Source: Mesonia aquimarina
Lineage (GTDB): Bacteria; Bacteroidota; Bacteroidia; Flavobacteriales; Flavobacteriaceae
Length of the DNA: 64,000 nucleotides
Assembly (NCBI RefSeq): GCF_003667275.1
Contig: NZ_RCNV01000002.1
Coordinates: 1 to 64,000 of the forward strand
Direction of reading: 5' to 3'
Shown: one piece after another, positions 15,324 to 23,818 of the stretch
Layout of the letters: every line of letters begins with the position of its first letter
Position numbering within the stretch: the first letter of the stretch is position 1
Notes under the pieces: model-generated
The model's database searches: none
Seen by the model: the letters and a program-made list of their open reading frames with translations, nothing else
Told to the model about the DNA's origin: nothing
Made by a program: the position numbers and the translations under genes

Positions 15324-17762
15324 GTGAAAAATACCAAACGCTCCATAACATTTAAAGTCTTGGCCGGCTATATTTTACTGTCGGCTGTAGCCGTTATTAC
15401 GGTTTGGTTTGTCTATGGAAAAATTGTAAGTCTTACACAAGTAAATACCCTAGGCAATCAAAATAATCAACGCCTTATTTTAATTAGCGATGCGGTTACG
15501 AGTTTATATACTGCAGAAGGTATTAGTAGAAACATTATTCAAAACCAACGTGTAGAGGACCTTCCTAAATTTAATGCAGAAATTGATACCATTTCAATCT
15601 TAATCGATTCGTTAAAAAAAACTTATACCGACGATGAGATTATTCCAGAATTAGACAGCATCAATCAATTATTAAGCTTAAAAGAAAAAAACTTAGTTGA
15701 TTTATTAGCGCTACGTAAACAAAATAACAGCGAAAATTACTACGATCGTGTACTGAATGAATTAGAAAAAACAAATTATCTTTTTGAAGACGACAATTAC
15801 CAAGAACGTTTAAAACAGTACAAACCTTATGTGCGTGAAGTCTTGGTAAAATATTTAGAATACGCCAAAGAAGACAATGCCAATACGTTGACACAGCAGT
15901 CGGCAGACTCTTTAATCAATTCCATGAAAGCGGTACTCAGCAAATTGGAAAATGAAGAACGCCGTTACCAAAATACCATTAGCACCAAAGAAAACGAACT
16001 CCTACAAAACGACCGAAAACTTTCGGCTCAACTTCGAAATTTAAGGGCTGAAATTGAACAGGAAGAAGTGCAAAAATCAGTTGCTCAAGTAACTGAATCA
16101 CGTAATTTAATTCAGGAAACCTCTTCGTTGATTTTAGTTTTAGGTATTGCATGTATGCTGATTATTTTACTCTTTGTAATTTTAATTTTAAAGGACACCA
16201 ATCGCAGTCAACAGTACCGTAGCGAATTGGAAAAAGCAAAATCCTATGCCGAATTTTTATTAAAACAGCGAGAGCAATTTATGGCAACAGTCACCCACGA
16301 TTTACGTTCGCCATTAAATACCATTGCCGGATATTCTGATTTATTACAAAAATCATCTTTATCTGAAAAGCAACAACATTACTTGCATCAACTCAAAAAA
16401 TCATCTGGTTATATTTTGCACCTTGTCAATGATTTATTGGATTTTTCTAAACTTGATGCAGGAAAAATGCGGGTAGAAAAATTGCCTTTTAATCCGAAAA
16501 ATGTTATCCAAGACAGCATAGATGGTGTTATCCCAAGTGAAGATCCTAAAAATTTGCAACTTCATGTGAATGTGGAGAAAAAACTCGATCAAAATTTTTT
16601 AAGCGATCCGTTTAGAATTCAACAGATTCTTACCAACCTCATCGGAAATGCTTACAAGTTTACAGAAAAAGGAGAAATTATTATTTCAGCAGTATTAGAT
16701 ACTTCTTCCTTGCAAAGTAAGAAGTTAAAAATCACCATTCAAGATTCTGGGATTGGCATCAGCAAAAAACAACAGAAAATTATTTTCGAAGAATTTTCAC
16801 AAGCCAAAGCATCTATAGAAAAAAAATACGGCGGTTCCGGTTTGGGCTTGGCAATTACCAAAAAATTAGTAGGCCTACTTGGCGGCAACATTCAACTGGA
16901 AAGTAAACCTACGAAAGGAAGTACGTTTATTATTTCTCTTCCTGTCGAAAATGCAAAACGAACCTTTAGCAGTACGGTTACAGAGCAAATTCAATTAAAA
17001 AACGCCAAAAACAAATTTATTCTTATTGTAGATGATGAACAATCGCAACTTGCCTTGACTCAAGAAATAGTTAAACAAAACGGATTAAAATTTGAGTCGA
17101 CTACCTCGGCTAAAAAAGCTTTAAAAATCTGTAAGCGTAAAAAAATCGACTTGATTTTAAGCGATATTCAAATGCCCGAAATGAACGGTTTTCAGTTTAT
17201 CAGAAAATTAAAAGCTTCTGCTAAAACCAAAGAAATACCGGTTGTAGCTCTATCCGGAAGAACAGAAATGAAGCAAGAAACATATACCGAGAAAGGCTTT
17301 GAAACCAATATCATTAAACCATTTCACGCCAACGAGCTTATACAAATAATTGCGAGAATCCTTGATTTAGAAACGGAAAAAATAGCCCAAGCCCCCTCTA
17401 AAAAATCTACTAAGTCTAAAGAAGATCTCTTCCAATTAGAAGATTTAAAAGTATTTACTGATAATGACGAAGGCTCTTTAAAAGCAATTCTAGATAGTTT
17501 TATAGAAAGTACCCGCATAAATTTGGAAGCTTTACAACAAGCGATGAGTGAGAAAAATAGCTCACAAATTGCTTTTATTGCCCACAAAATGTTGCCTATG
17601 TTGCGGCAATTGAAAGCAAGACAAGTAATAGAAGATTTATCGAAATTAGAACAGCAACACGAATTAAATTTAACCGAAGAACAAATAATTGATTTAACTA
17701 AGGAGGCTATACAAAAGTGCAAGACATTATTACATCATCTAGCCATGGAAGTTAGAGCTTGA
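15324..17762 (+). CDS. Hybrid sensor histidine kinase with receiver and HPt domains
   Basis: An 812-residue membrane phosphorelay protein. TM1 is at about 12-33, a helical periplasmic sensor at 34-265 and TM2 at 269-290. The HisKA domain has H325 (TVTHDLRSP). The HATPase has the N box (NLIGNAYKF), DSGIGIS and GGSGLGLA. A receiver domain at about 564-682 carries D614 (ILSDIQMPEMNG) and K665. A C-terminal HPt domain has H754 (FIAHKMLPML). Start codon is GTG; no in-frame ATG exists nearby. The 3' end overlaps by 11 bp the convergent NtrC-type gene, a plausible partner through the HPt. The stimulus is unknown; no recognisable ligand domain is present in the periplasmic region. Confidence 0.93.
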   Translation: MKNTKRSITFKVLAGYILLSAVAVITVWFVYGKIVSLTQVNTLGNQNNQRLILISDAVTSLYTAEGISRNIIQNQRVEDLPKFNAEIDTISILIDSLKKTYTDDEIIPELDSINQLLSLKEKNLVDLLALRKQNNSENYYDRVLNELEKTNYLFEDDNYQERLKQYKPYVREVLVKYLEYAKEDNANTLTQQSADSLINSMKAVLSKLENEERRYQNTISTKENELLQNDRKLSAQLRNLRAEIEQEEVQKSVAQVTESRNLIQETSSLILVLGIACMLIILLFVILILKDTNRSQQYRSELEKAKSYAEFLLKQREQFMATVTHDLRSPLNTIAGYSDLLQKSSLSEKQQHYLHQLKKSSGYILHLVNDLLDFSKLDAGKMRVEKLPFNPKNVIQDSIDGVIPSEDPKNLQLHVNVEKKLDQNFLSDPFRIQQILTNLIGNAYKFTEKGEIIISAVLDTSSLQSKKLKITIQDSGIGISKKQQKIIFEEFSQAKASIEKKYGGSGLGLAITKKLVGLLGGNIQLESKPTKGSTFIISLPVENAKRTFSSTVTEQIQLKNAKNKFILIVDDEQSQLALTQEIVKQNGLKFESTTSAKKALKICKRKKIDLILSDIQMPEMNGFQFIRKLKASAKTKEIPVVALSGRTEMKQETYTEKGFETNIIKPFHANELIQIIARILDLETEKIAQAPSKKSTKSKEDLFQLEDLKVFTDNDEGSLKAILDSFIESTRINLEALQQAMSEKNSSQIAFIAHKMLPMLRQLKARQVIEDLSKLEQQHELNLTEEQIIDLTKEAIQKCKTLLHHLAMEVRA

Positions 17763-19107
17763 TATCGTATTGCTTTAATTTATTGTATAAGGTTTTTCGG
17801 TCAATATCAAGTATTCTAGCTGCTTTACTCTTATTTCCCCCGGCTTCTTCCAGTGCATTTATTATTAATTCTTCTTCATTTTTATTTTTAAATAAACTGT
17901 AGTTTTTTTCCTGAGTATTTTTTTCTTTGAATACCTGTGAAGGCAACACCTTGGTATGAATTAGTTTTTCTTCTGTCAATAAAACCGAACGCTTTATGAT
18001 ATTTTGTAATTCTCTTAAATTTCCGGGCCACGCATATTGATTGAACACGGCAATTGTTTCATCTGAAAATCCTACAATATCTTTTTCCAATTCTTGATTG
18101 GCTTTGTCTAAAAAATAATCGGCAAATAACATCAAGTCCTCATTTCGCTGTCTCAATGGCGGAACTAACACACTAAACTCGTTTAGTCGATGAAAAAGGT
18201 CTTCCCGAAAATCACCTTCTTCAACCGCTTTCTGCAAGTCTTCGTTGGTAGCGGCGATCACTCGAATATCAACTTGAATTTCCTTATTACTGCCAACCGG
18301 TTTTATATGACGTTCTTGTAAAGCTCGAAGTAATTGCACTTGCAATTCGTAGCTTAAGTTACCGATTTCGTCTAAGAATAATGTTCCTCCATTAGCCGCT
18401 TCAAAATGACCTATTTTATCATTAACAGCGCCGGTGAAGGATCCTTTTATATGTCCAAAAAATTCACTGGAAGCTATTTCTTTAGGAATTGCACCACAAT
18501 CTACAGCAACAAAAGCTTCTTTTGCACGCTTGCTTTGATCGTGAATATTTTTGGCAACGTATTCTTTTCCTGTGCCGCTATCACCAATAATTAAAACCGA
18601 CATATTGGTTGGTGCGACCAACTTTATATAATCGTTTAATTTTTTAGAAGCATCGCTTATACCCGCAACATAACTTTTTTTATGAGAGGCTACTTCTTCC
18701 TTTTTTAGACTCGACTTCTTTTTCTCTTCAACTTTATTTTTTTCAGTTGGTCCGGCTAATGCTTTTTGCATTGTTTGCAACATGGTTTCTGGATTAACCG
18801 GCTTAGAAATATAATCGAATGCTCCTTTTTTTATAGCGTCTACCGCCAAGTTCACTTCTGCATAACCCGTCATTAAAATTACTCTGGTGGTCGGAAAGTT
18901 TGTCTTTAATTCCGCTAAAATTTCAGTGCCATCAAAATCCGGTAACCGAACATCGGTTAGTACAAGATCAAAACGCTCCTTTTTTATGCTAGCAAAAGCA
19001 TCTTTTCCCGTGTGCGACGTTTGTACATCATAACCTTTTTTCAATAAAAATGTTTCTAACATTTTGCAAAATGCCACATCATCTTCAACGAGTAAAACTT
19101 TAGCCAT
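17752..19107 (-). CDS. NtrC-family sigma-54-dependent response regulator
   Basis: A 451-residue protein with three domains. The receiver at about 1-120 has the phospho-acceptor D52 (LVLTDVRLPDFDG). The AAA+ sigma-54 interaction domain at about 145-385 has Walker A GDSGTGKE (175-182), Walker B GGTLFLDE (240-247) and the L1 loop GSFTGA at 222-227 in place of the more common GAFTGA. A Fis-type HTH at the C-terminus reads NKSKAARILDIDRKTLYNKL. It activates sigma-54 promoters when phosphorylated. It is convergent with, and likely fed by, the hybrid kinase at 15324-17762. Confidence 0.95.
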   Translation of the reverse strand: MAKVLLVEDDVAFCKMLETFLLKKGYDVQTSHTGKDAFASIKKERFDLVLTDVRLPDFDGTEILAELKTNFPTTRVILMTGYAEVNLAVDAIKKGAFDYISKPVNPETMLQTMQKALAGPTEKNKVEEKKKSSLKKEEVASHKKSYVAGISDASKKLNDYIKLVAPTNMSVLIIGDSGTGKEYVAKNIHDQSKRAKEAFVAVDCGAIPKEIASSEFFGHIKGSFTGAVNDKIGHFEAANGGTLFLDEIGNLSYELQVQLLRALQERHIKPVGSNKEIQVDIRVIAATNEDLQKAVEEGDFREDLFHRLNEFSVLVPPLRQRNEDLMLFADYFLDKANQELEKDIVGFSDETIAVFNQYAWPGNLRELQNIIKRSVLLTEEKLIHTKVLPSQVFKEKNTQEKNYSLFKNKNEEELIINALEEAGGNKSKAARILDIDRKTLYNKLKQYDIKL

Positions 19108-19173
19108 GGGGTGAAACGTATTTATACAAAATTAGTAATTAAGAGGTTTGAATTGGTTAAAATAAAGCAAAAA

Positions 19174-19200
19174 AAAGAGACCTTTTTACAAGGTCTCTTT
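19174..19200 (-). terminator. Terminator after the small secreted protein gene
   Basis: AAAGAGACC and GGTCTCTTT form a perfect 9-bp stem around TTTTTACAA. It lies between the stop of the gene at 19245 and the start of the response-regulator gene at 19107. Confidence 0.8.
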
Positions 19201-19244
19201 TAGGTTGAAAAATATCAACCTACGGTACGGGGGTACACGTTTCT

Positions 19245-19562
19245 TTATTTTTTAATCCATTCGCCTTTTGCGTTGGCATATACCGTTTTCATTTCTGAAG
19301 CACCTTCCATTTTAAGCATAAGCTTATATTCTTTTTCATCATTCATAAAAGCTTTAGCTACATCTGCTCCTTTAAAATCTTTTTTCACAGCTTTTTTTAC
19401 TGCATCTGGAAGTTGACTAGTTTTTATCTCTTTAAAACCGTCCTGTGCTTGCACTTCCATTTTTACAGCTTGCTTTTCTTGTGCTTGTGCACTTTGAGCG
19501 TTTACTTGTCCTGCACTTAATACCATTGCTGCAATCGCAGCAGTCATCATTAACTTTTTCAT
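19245..19562 (-). CDS. Small secreted periplasmic protein, PepSY-like
   Basis: A 105-residue protein. Residues 1-22 form a signal peptide (AAIAAMVLSAGQVNAQ). The mature part is Ala/Lys-rich, then has a short alpha/beta unit (TSQLPDAVKKAVKKDFKG, EYKLMLKMEG, TVYANAKGEWIKK) that resembles the PepSY/BLIP-like repeat. Its function is unknown. It is monocistronic with a strong terminator. Position next to the NtrC-type regulator gives no firm functional link. Confidence 0.75.
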   Translation of the reverse strand: MKKLMMTAAIAAMVLSAGQVNAQSAQAQEKQAVKMEVQAQDGFKEIKTSQLPDAVKKAVKKDFKGADVAKAFMNDEKEYKLMLKMEGASEMKTVYANAKGEWIKK

Positions 19563-19784
19563 AATTATTAAATTTTAGTTTTTGTTATGTTGTTTAAAGT
19601 CATTTAATTAATAGAAAGTTTTATGCCAACAGATACCAATATTCACAAAAACACCATAAACCCCTGAAAACAAAGGAGTAATGGGATTTTCACAAGAATA
19701 ACTAAACAAAAAAACTGGGTGTGGAATGATAAAATTTCCACAGTTGACTGTAGAAATATTACACAGGTATAAAAAAGGGAGCGA
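19563..19784. other. Intergenic stretch without recognised feature
   Basis: This 222-bp gap lies before the small secreted protein gene. No consensus -7 element, RNA gene or repeat was recognised. Confidence 0.4.
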
Positions 19785-20189
19785 TTAATCTAACGGATTT
19801 TTACGATTTGCTTTTTTCTCAGCTTGGTGTTTTTTATTTTTTAGCCGTTTGAGTTTTGCCTTTTTCGAAGGTTTTGTTTTTTTTCGGCTACGCGGAATTT
19901 TGAGTGCATCTTCCAACATTCGAAGGAAACGACTTTCTACGATCTCTTTATTTTTATGTTGGCTACGCGTATGGTCTGAAGCTATTTGAAGCACGCCTTC
20001 TTTGGTAATCCTATTTTTAAGTTTTATGGAAAGTCGCTCTTTTTCTTCTTCCAAAAAAAATGCAGAATCTTTAAGTTTCCACATCAGAACTACTTTTGTA
20101 CTGGTTTTATTAGCATGCTGGCCGCCCGGACCACCACTTAAAACTGCCTTAAAATTTACTTCTGACAGAAGCTTTTCAGGATTTCTCAT
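19785..20189 (-). CDS. arfB: Peptidyl-tRNA hydrolase ArfB (YaeJ family), ribosome rescue
   Basis: A 134-residue class I release-factor-like protein without codon-recognition domains. The GGQ motif is at residues 22-24 (SGGPGGQHANKTSTKV). The C-terminal tail is strongly basic (SRKKTKPSKKAKLKRLKNKK), as needed to enter the empty mRNA channel of stalled ribosomes. It hydrolyses peptidyl-tRNA on non-stop complexes. It is the last gene of a six-gene run and overlaps the preceding DUF4301 gene by 14 bp. Confidence 0.93.
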   Translation of the reverse strand: MRNPEKLLSEVNFKAVLSGGPGGQHANKTSTKVVLMWKLKDSAFFLEEEKERLSIKLKNRITKEGVLQIASDHTRSQHKNKEIVESRFLRMLEDALKIPRSRKKTKPSKKAKLKRLKNKKHQAEKKANRKNPLD

Positions 20190-21690
20190 TTCCGGGTTGG
20201 TGATTGGGTTGAAGCAAATCGTTTACTGTTTTTACCGGATTAAAGGTACAACTGGGCACTTCTACAAAAACGGTATTCCATTTGGCCATGGCACCATTCC
20301 ACAAGCCTGGTAGTTCTAAAGCTTTCAATTTTTTACCGTGTTTTGATTTTTCAGAAATAAATAGTTGGCTTTTATCTACAAAATCATTCAGATCAAATTT
20401 TCTGCCTTTAAAATCTTTAAATCCGCAAACTACATCTACGGGATTAAAATGTGTGGCTTGATCTACAATGGCTTTTTGTGTGGCATCTTTTTGATCGATT
20501 TGAGCACCTTCTATAATTTGTAAACTTGTTTCTCCTTTTTCATTTTTGATCCAAAAGGGTCCGCCGCCGGGAGCACCTTCATTTTTAACCATTCCGCAAA
20601 TCCGTATGGGTTTATGGAAAGCTTTTTTAAGCTCTTCAGCAGAGTTTAAATCCAGCGTTAATCCAAATTCTTTTTTCATTAAGTGCGTTGCCCGTTGCTG
20701 TAAGGTTTCAGAAAAACCTTGTGACTCCAATTCACGTAATAGGGAAAAAATCTTTTCTTGTAACTGCAATAAAAATCCGCCGAGTATTTTTTTATAGTCA
20801 ACAATTTCTTTCAACTGCTCTCGTGGAATGACATTATCTATGTTCTTAATAAAAACAACATCTGCCTCAATTTTATTTAGATTTTGAAGCAAAGCGCCAT
20901 GTCCGCCGGGTCTAAAAACTAATTGATTATGTTTATTTCGAAACGGTGTATTGTCTAAATTTACAGCAATGGTATTCGTCCTTTTTTCCTGAAAAGAATA
21001 ATCGATTTCAAAAGTAGTTTGGGTTGCATTCTCTAAATCAGTTTGTATAGCATCAAATCGTTCTTTAAATTTATCTAAATGATGTTCTGCAACCGTAAAG
21101 TGAATCTTTGTTTTGCCGTTAATTGAACAATATTGAGCGCTTTCATATAAATGCTCTTCAAATGCTGTAGCTGAAAAATTTTGATATTGATGAAAAGGAA
21201 TTAAGCCTTTAGGTAATTGCCCGAAATTCAATTTATTTTCATCGAGCAAGGTCTTTAAAAAAGCGACTTCTTCGTTCTCTAAAGGATTTTCTATTTCCGC
21301 TAAGACTTGCTTATAAAAAGGAAACTGATTTCTAGAGGATAAAAATTTATTTACGGGCTTATATTTTTTTTGTTCTAATAAGGAAGCAAAATATTTGCCC
21401 TCGTTGATTTCTTCTAAAAATTCGAATAACAATTTAAACATCCGAGTTGCTGCTCCACTGGCGGGTACAAACTTCACAACGGCTAACTGCTTTTTAGCGG
21501 AGTCAAAATATTCTATAAAATGATCTTTATCTTTTTCGGAAATGGAAAAAACACCATTATTTAATACGGCGGCCTCCACAAGATTTGCATACGGAATTCC
21601 TTCCTTAAAGCAAGCTAATTGCTCAGCGATTATTTCTTCTGAAAGTCCGTTTTCAGTAATATATTGTTGATCTTCCTCTGTAAACTTCAT
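20176..21690 (-). CDS. DUF4301 protein, nucleotidyltransferase-like
   Basis: A 504-residue cytosolic protein of the DUF4301 type. FVPASGAATRMFK near residue 80 looks like the nucleotide-binding loop of sugar nucleotidyltransferases, and FRPGGHGALLQNL (about residue 270) and GAPGGGPFW (about 375) are further Gly-rich loops. No activity is established for the family as far as I know. It overlaps the NadR-like kinase gene upstream by 4 bp and arfB downstream by 14 bp. Confidence 0.8.
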   Translation of the reverse strand: MKFTEEDQQYITENGLSEEIIAEQLACFKEGIPYANLVEAAVLNNGVFSISEKDKDHFIEYFDSAKKQLAVVKFVPASGAATRMFKLLFEFLEEINEGKYFASLLEQKKYKPVNKFLSSRNQFPFYKQVLAEIENPLENEEVAFLKTLLDENKLNFGQLPKGLIPFHQYQNFSATAFEEHLYESAQYCSINGKTKIHFTVAEHHLDKFKERFDAIQTDLENATQTTFEIDYSFQEKRTNTIAVNLDNTPFRNKHNQLVFRPGGHGALLQNLNKIEADVVFIKNIDNVIPREQLKEIVDYKKILGGFLLQLQEKIFSLLRELESQGFSETLQQRATHLMKKEFGLTLDLNSAEELKKAFHKPIRICGMVKNEGAPGGGPFWIKNEKGETSLQIIEGAQIDQKDATQKAIVDQATHFNPVDVVCGFKDFKGRKFDLNDFVDKSQLFISEKSKHGKKLKALELPGLWNGAMAKWNTVFVEVPSCTFNPVKTVNDLLQPNHQPGNEKS

Positions 21691-22268
21691 AGGTTTGGGT
21701 TAGTTTTACCAAGCAACTTATCTACATGTGTAATTGCCTTTGCTAAGCGTTCTTCAAGATTCCCAGTTAGTAAAACCACATTTGTTTTATTCTCTTGAAT
21801 GAGCGCATTTTTAAAATGCTGAAACATTTCTTCGCGATCATGAGGTTTATCTCGCAAGTCATCTGCTTCCCAAGGGGTATCGATATAGGTTAAAAAATAT
21901 AAATCGTACCGATGTTTGCGAATATAATTTTTTAAGGGCTTATTTTCAAAATTCTCGTAATATACTTTTCCGTAATAGTAGGTTTGCAGTACATTGGTAT
22001 CACAAAAAAGTACCTTATTAGCCGTTTTACTTAATTCATTTTCAGTTTGAATTTGCCCTTTTGCAATGGGGATTAAATCTTCTTTGGCACATACTTCTTG
22101 GGTTTTGTCATATTTTTCTTGTAAATAATCTCTTGCAAATTCGGGAACCCAATGCGTGTTATAATATGCTGCTAATTTTTTTGCCAAGGTAGTTTTCCCC
22201 GTAGATTCGGGACCAAACAAAACTACTTTTAGACAGTCTGAAGTTCTTTGTTCAAGAGTTTTTTCCAT
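21687..22268 (-). CDS. NadR-like AAA/P-loop kinase, paired with a PnuC-type transporter
   Basis: A 193-residue P-loop protein with Walker A GPESTGKT at 19-26 and the NadR kinase-domain context HWVPEFARDYLQ and LFCDTNVLQTYYYGKVYY. In NadR this domain phosphorylates nicotinamide riboside; no nucleotidyltransferase domain is present here. The gene overlaps the end of the PnuC-family gene by 40 bp, and a thiamine-binding-like gene precedes that, so the substrate may be thiamine instead of nicotinamide riboside. This is inferred from context, as phosphorylation would trap the imported vitamin. Confidence 0.85.
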   Translation of the reverse strand: MEKTLEQRTSDCLKVVLFGPESTGKTTLAKKLAAYYNTHWVPEFARDYLQEKYDKTQEVCAKEDLIPIAKGQIQTENELSKTANKVLFCDTNVLQTYYYGKVYYENFENKPLKNYIRKHRYDLYFLTYIDTPWEADDLRDKPHDREEMFQHFKNALIQENKTNVVLLTGNLEERLAKAITHVDKLLGKTNPNL

Positions 22269-22861
22269 GCGAAATAACCATAAATTGCAATAATAGTCAA
22301 TACTAAATAAAGTATAGCACTAAAAATTAATCCTTTATAAATGTAAAGCGGTACAGAGATAAAATCTCCCAAAATCCACAATAACCAATTTTCAATCTTC
22401 TTTTTGGCCATGAGCCACATGCCGACAAAAAATATTCCGGTAGTTAAAATATCGGTATAGGAAGCCCAATTTTCCCATTTATCAAAATATTCATACAATA
22501 GACTTACCCCCAGCATCGTTCCTAAAAAAATACCTAAGGCTTTTTTCCATTCAGTATTAGTGGTCGTAGTAATGGGAGTGTAATGCGTTTTGTCTACCTT
22601 TCTAGTCCAAATATACCAACCGTAAACACTCATGATAACGTAATAGGCGTTAATAATCATATCGCCTAAAAGACCATAAGAAATTAAAATATAAACCGAA
22701 ATTGAAGTTCCTACCAAACCCGTAGGGTAAACTAGAATATTGTTTCGTTTAGAAAAAACAACACTCAAAATACCAAAAAAAACGCTTATTAATTCTAAAA
22801 CCACAATATGTGTTGGCGTATCTTGGTATTGTGAAAAAAGCCAATCAAAAATGAGGTTCAT
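22229..22861 (-). CDS. pnuC: PnuC-family vitamin transporter, possibly PnuT (thiamine)
   Basis: A 210-residue inner-membrane protein with about seven hydrophobic segments, of the PnuC/PnuT family. Recognisable parts are NILVYPTGLVGTSISVYIL, YVIMSVYGWYIW and the C-terminal WLLWILGDFISVPLYIYKGL. PnuC takes nicotinamide riboside and PnuT takes thiamine; sequence reading alone does not decide between them. The upstream neighbour is a thiamine-binding-like protein, which favours PnuT. It overlaps that gene by 17 bp and the kinase gene by 40 bp. No riboswitch lies in front of this operon. Confidence 0.88.
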   Translation of the reverse strand: MNLIFDWLFSQYQDTPTHIVVLELISVFFGILSVVFSKRNNILVYPTGLVGTSISVYILISYGLLGDMIINAYYVIMSVYGWYIWTRKVDKTHYTPITTTTNTEWKKALGIFLGTMLGVSLLYEYFDKWENWASYTDILTTGIFFVGMWLMAKKKIENWLLWILGDFISVPLYIYKGLIFSAILYLVLTIIAIYGYFAWKKLLNKELQTV

Positions 22862-23105
22862 ATTCGCTTCTATCAGATTTTACAATCTTCATGTAAATCA
22901 ATCCGCGATCCAAGGCTTCTAATGCTGTTTTCATTTCTTTATTCAATAAAGCCATAACCTCATCATAAGTTCCATAAACTTGGGTGCTTAATGGATTTTC
23001 TTTTACGTTAAGTCCTGAATTGCGCAAGGTCTTTATAAAGTTGACAATCGCCGGTTCGTAATCATCCTGAATTGGAGTTAAGGTTAATTCTACCGAAATA
23101 TTCAT
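22845..23105 (-). CDS. Thiamine-binding-like small protein (MTH1187/YkoF-type, DUF77)
   Basis: An 86-residue cytosolic protein with the ferredoxin-like fold signature of the MTH1187/YqgV/YkoF family: a leading strand ISVELTLTPI, then FIKTLRNSGLNVKENPLSTQVYG. Members bind hydroxymethylpyrimidine or thiamine. It overlaps the PnuC-family gene by 17 bp, which is the main reason to read the operon as thiamine salvage. Confidence 0.8.
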   Translation of the reverse strand: MNISVELTLTPIQDDYEPAIVNFIKTLRNSGLNVKENPLSTQVYGTYDEVMALLNKEMKTALEALDRGLIYMKIVKSDRSEYEPHF

Positions 23106-23125
23106 ATAAATTTTATTTGTAAGAA

Positions 23126-23755
23126 TTATTGAACTTGGGTATAAACACAGGTAAAACCTTCAAACTCTAAATATTGAATTTTATAAGCTGATTTTTTTCC
23201 GTGATAATTTACCGCAGCCGTTGTTTTTTTATCATCAAAATTAAAATCTGTTACATTGATATGATGTAAAAATAATAACCCGGGAACGCTTAAAAGTTTA
23301 TAAATCCCTTCTTTAGCCCCCCAAACAATAGTCAGTTTTCTGATGAGTGCATCTTCATTAGCCAATGTATGATATTCTTCTAGCGGCGTAAACTTATGCG
23401 CTATTTTTAGTATTTTCTCGCGTTGTTTTTCAATATCAATTCCAATAGGATCTTCACTAACAATAATTCCGGTGAACTCAAAAGAATGTGTTATCGAAAT
23501 AAATTTACCATCTTTTAAATGCGGTTTTCCAAAATCATCGTAATACAAATCCTGATCTACATAACCGGCCTCAGCCATTAAGTGGCGAATGCTCATAAAA
23601 CCCCGGCGGTGAATATCAGATTTCATACTATCCACTCGCTGTTGACAATGATCGGTCAGTTGAATACCTTTAGCCAATTGCTCGTAAGACTCTTCTATCT
23701 TCCAAATGAGGACTTTAGTACGTTCATCAACTGTTATTGTTTTGTAAAGAGCCAT
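23126..23755 (-). CDS. 4'-phosphopantetheinyl transferase superfamily protein
   Basis: A 209-residue Sfp/AcpT-like enzyme. It transfers phosphopantetheine from CoA to a carrier-protein serine. Motifs in order: DDFGKPHL, SITHSFEF, GIDIEKQREK (Mg-binding Asp and Glu) and WGAKEGIYK, where WxxKEa is the third signature. It heads a run of six same-strand genes with short gaps or overlaps (to arfB at 19785). The divergent neighbour is ahcY. The target carrier protein cannot be inferred. Confidence 0.9.
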   Translation of the reverse strand: MALYKTITVDERTKVLIWKIEESYEQLAKGIQLTDHCQQRVDSMKSDIHRRGFMSIRHLMAEAGYVDQDLYYDDFGKPHLKDGKFISITHSFEFTGIIVSEDPIGIDIEKQREKILKIAHKFTPLEEYHTLANEDALIRKLTIVWGAKEGIYKLLSVPGLLFLHHINVTDFNFDDKKTTAAVNYHGKKSAYKIQYLEFEGFTCVYTQVQ

Positions 23756-23775
23756 AAGGTTTATTAGATATTATG

Positions 23776-23783
23776 TATTTTTG
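23776..23783 (+). promoter_or_regulatory. -7 element (TATTTTTG) before ahcY
   Basis: TATTTTTG matches TAnnTTTG and lies 35 bp before the chosen ATG at 23819. No TTG at the usual spacing was found. Confidence 0.5.
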
Positions 23784-23818
23784 CAATTCATAAATTGGTT
23801 AACAACAAATATAAGAAT

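Noticed and set aside
23795-23818. TTG start adding eight residues to ahcY
   Set aside because: The ATG at 23819 gives the usual N-terminus of SAH hydrolases, and the extra residues are AT-rich leader sequence.
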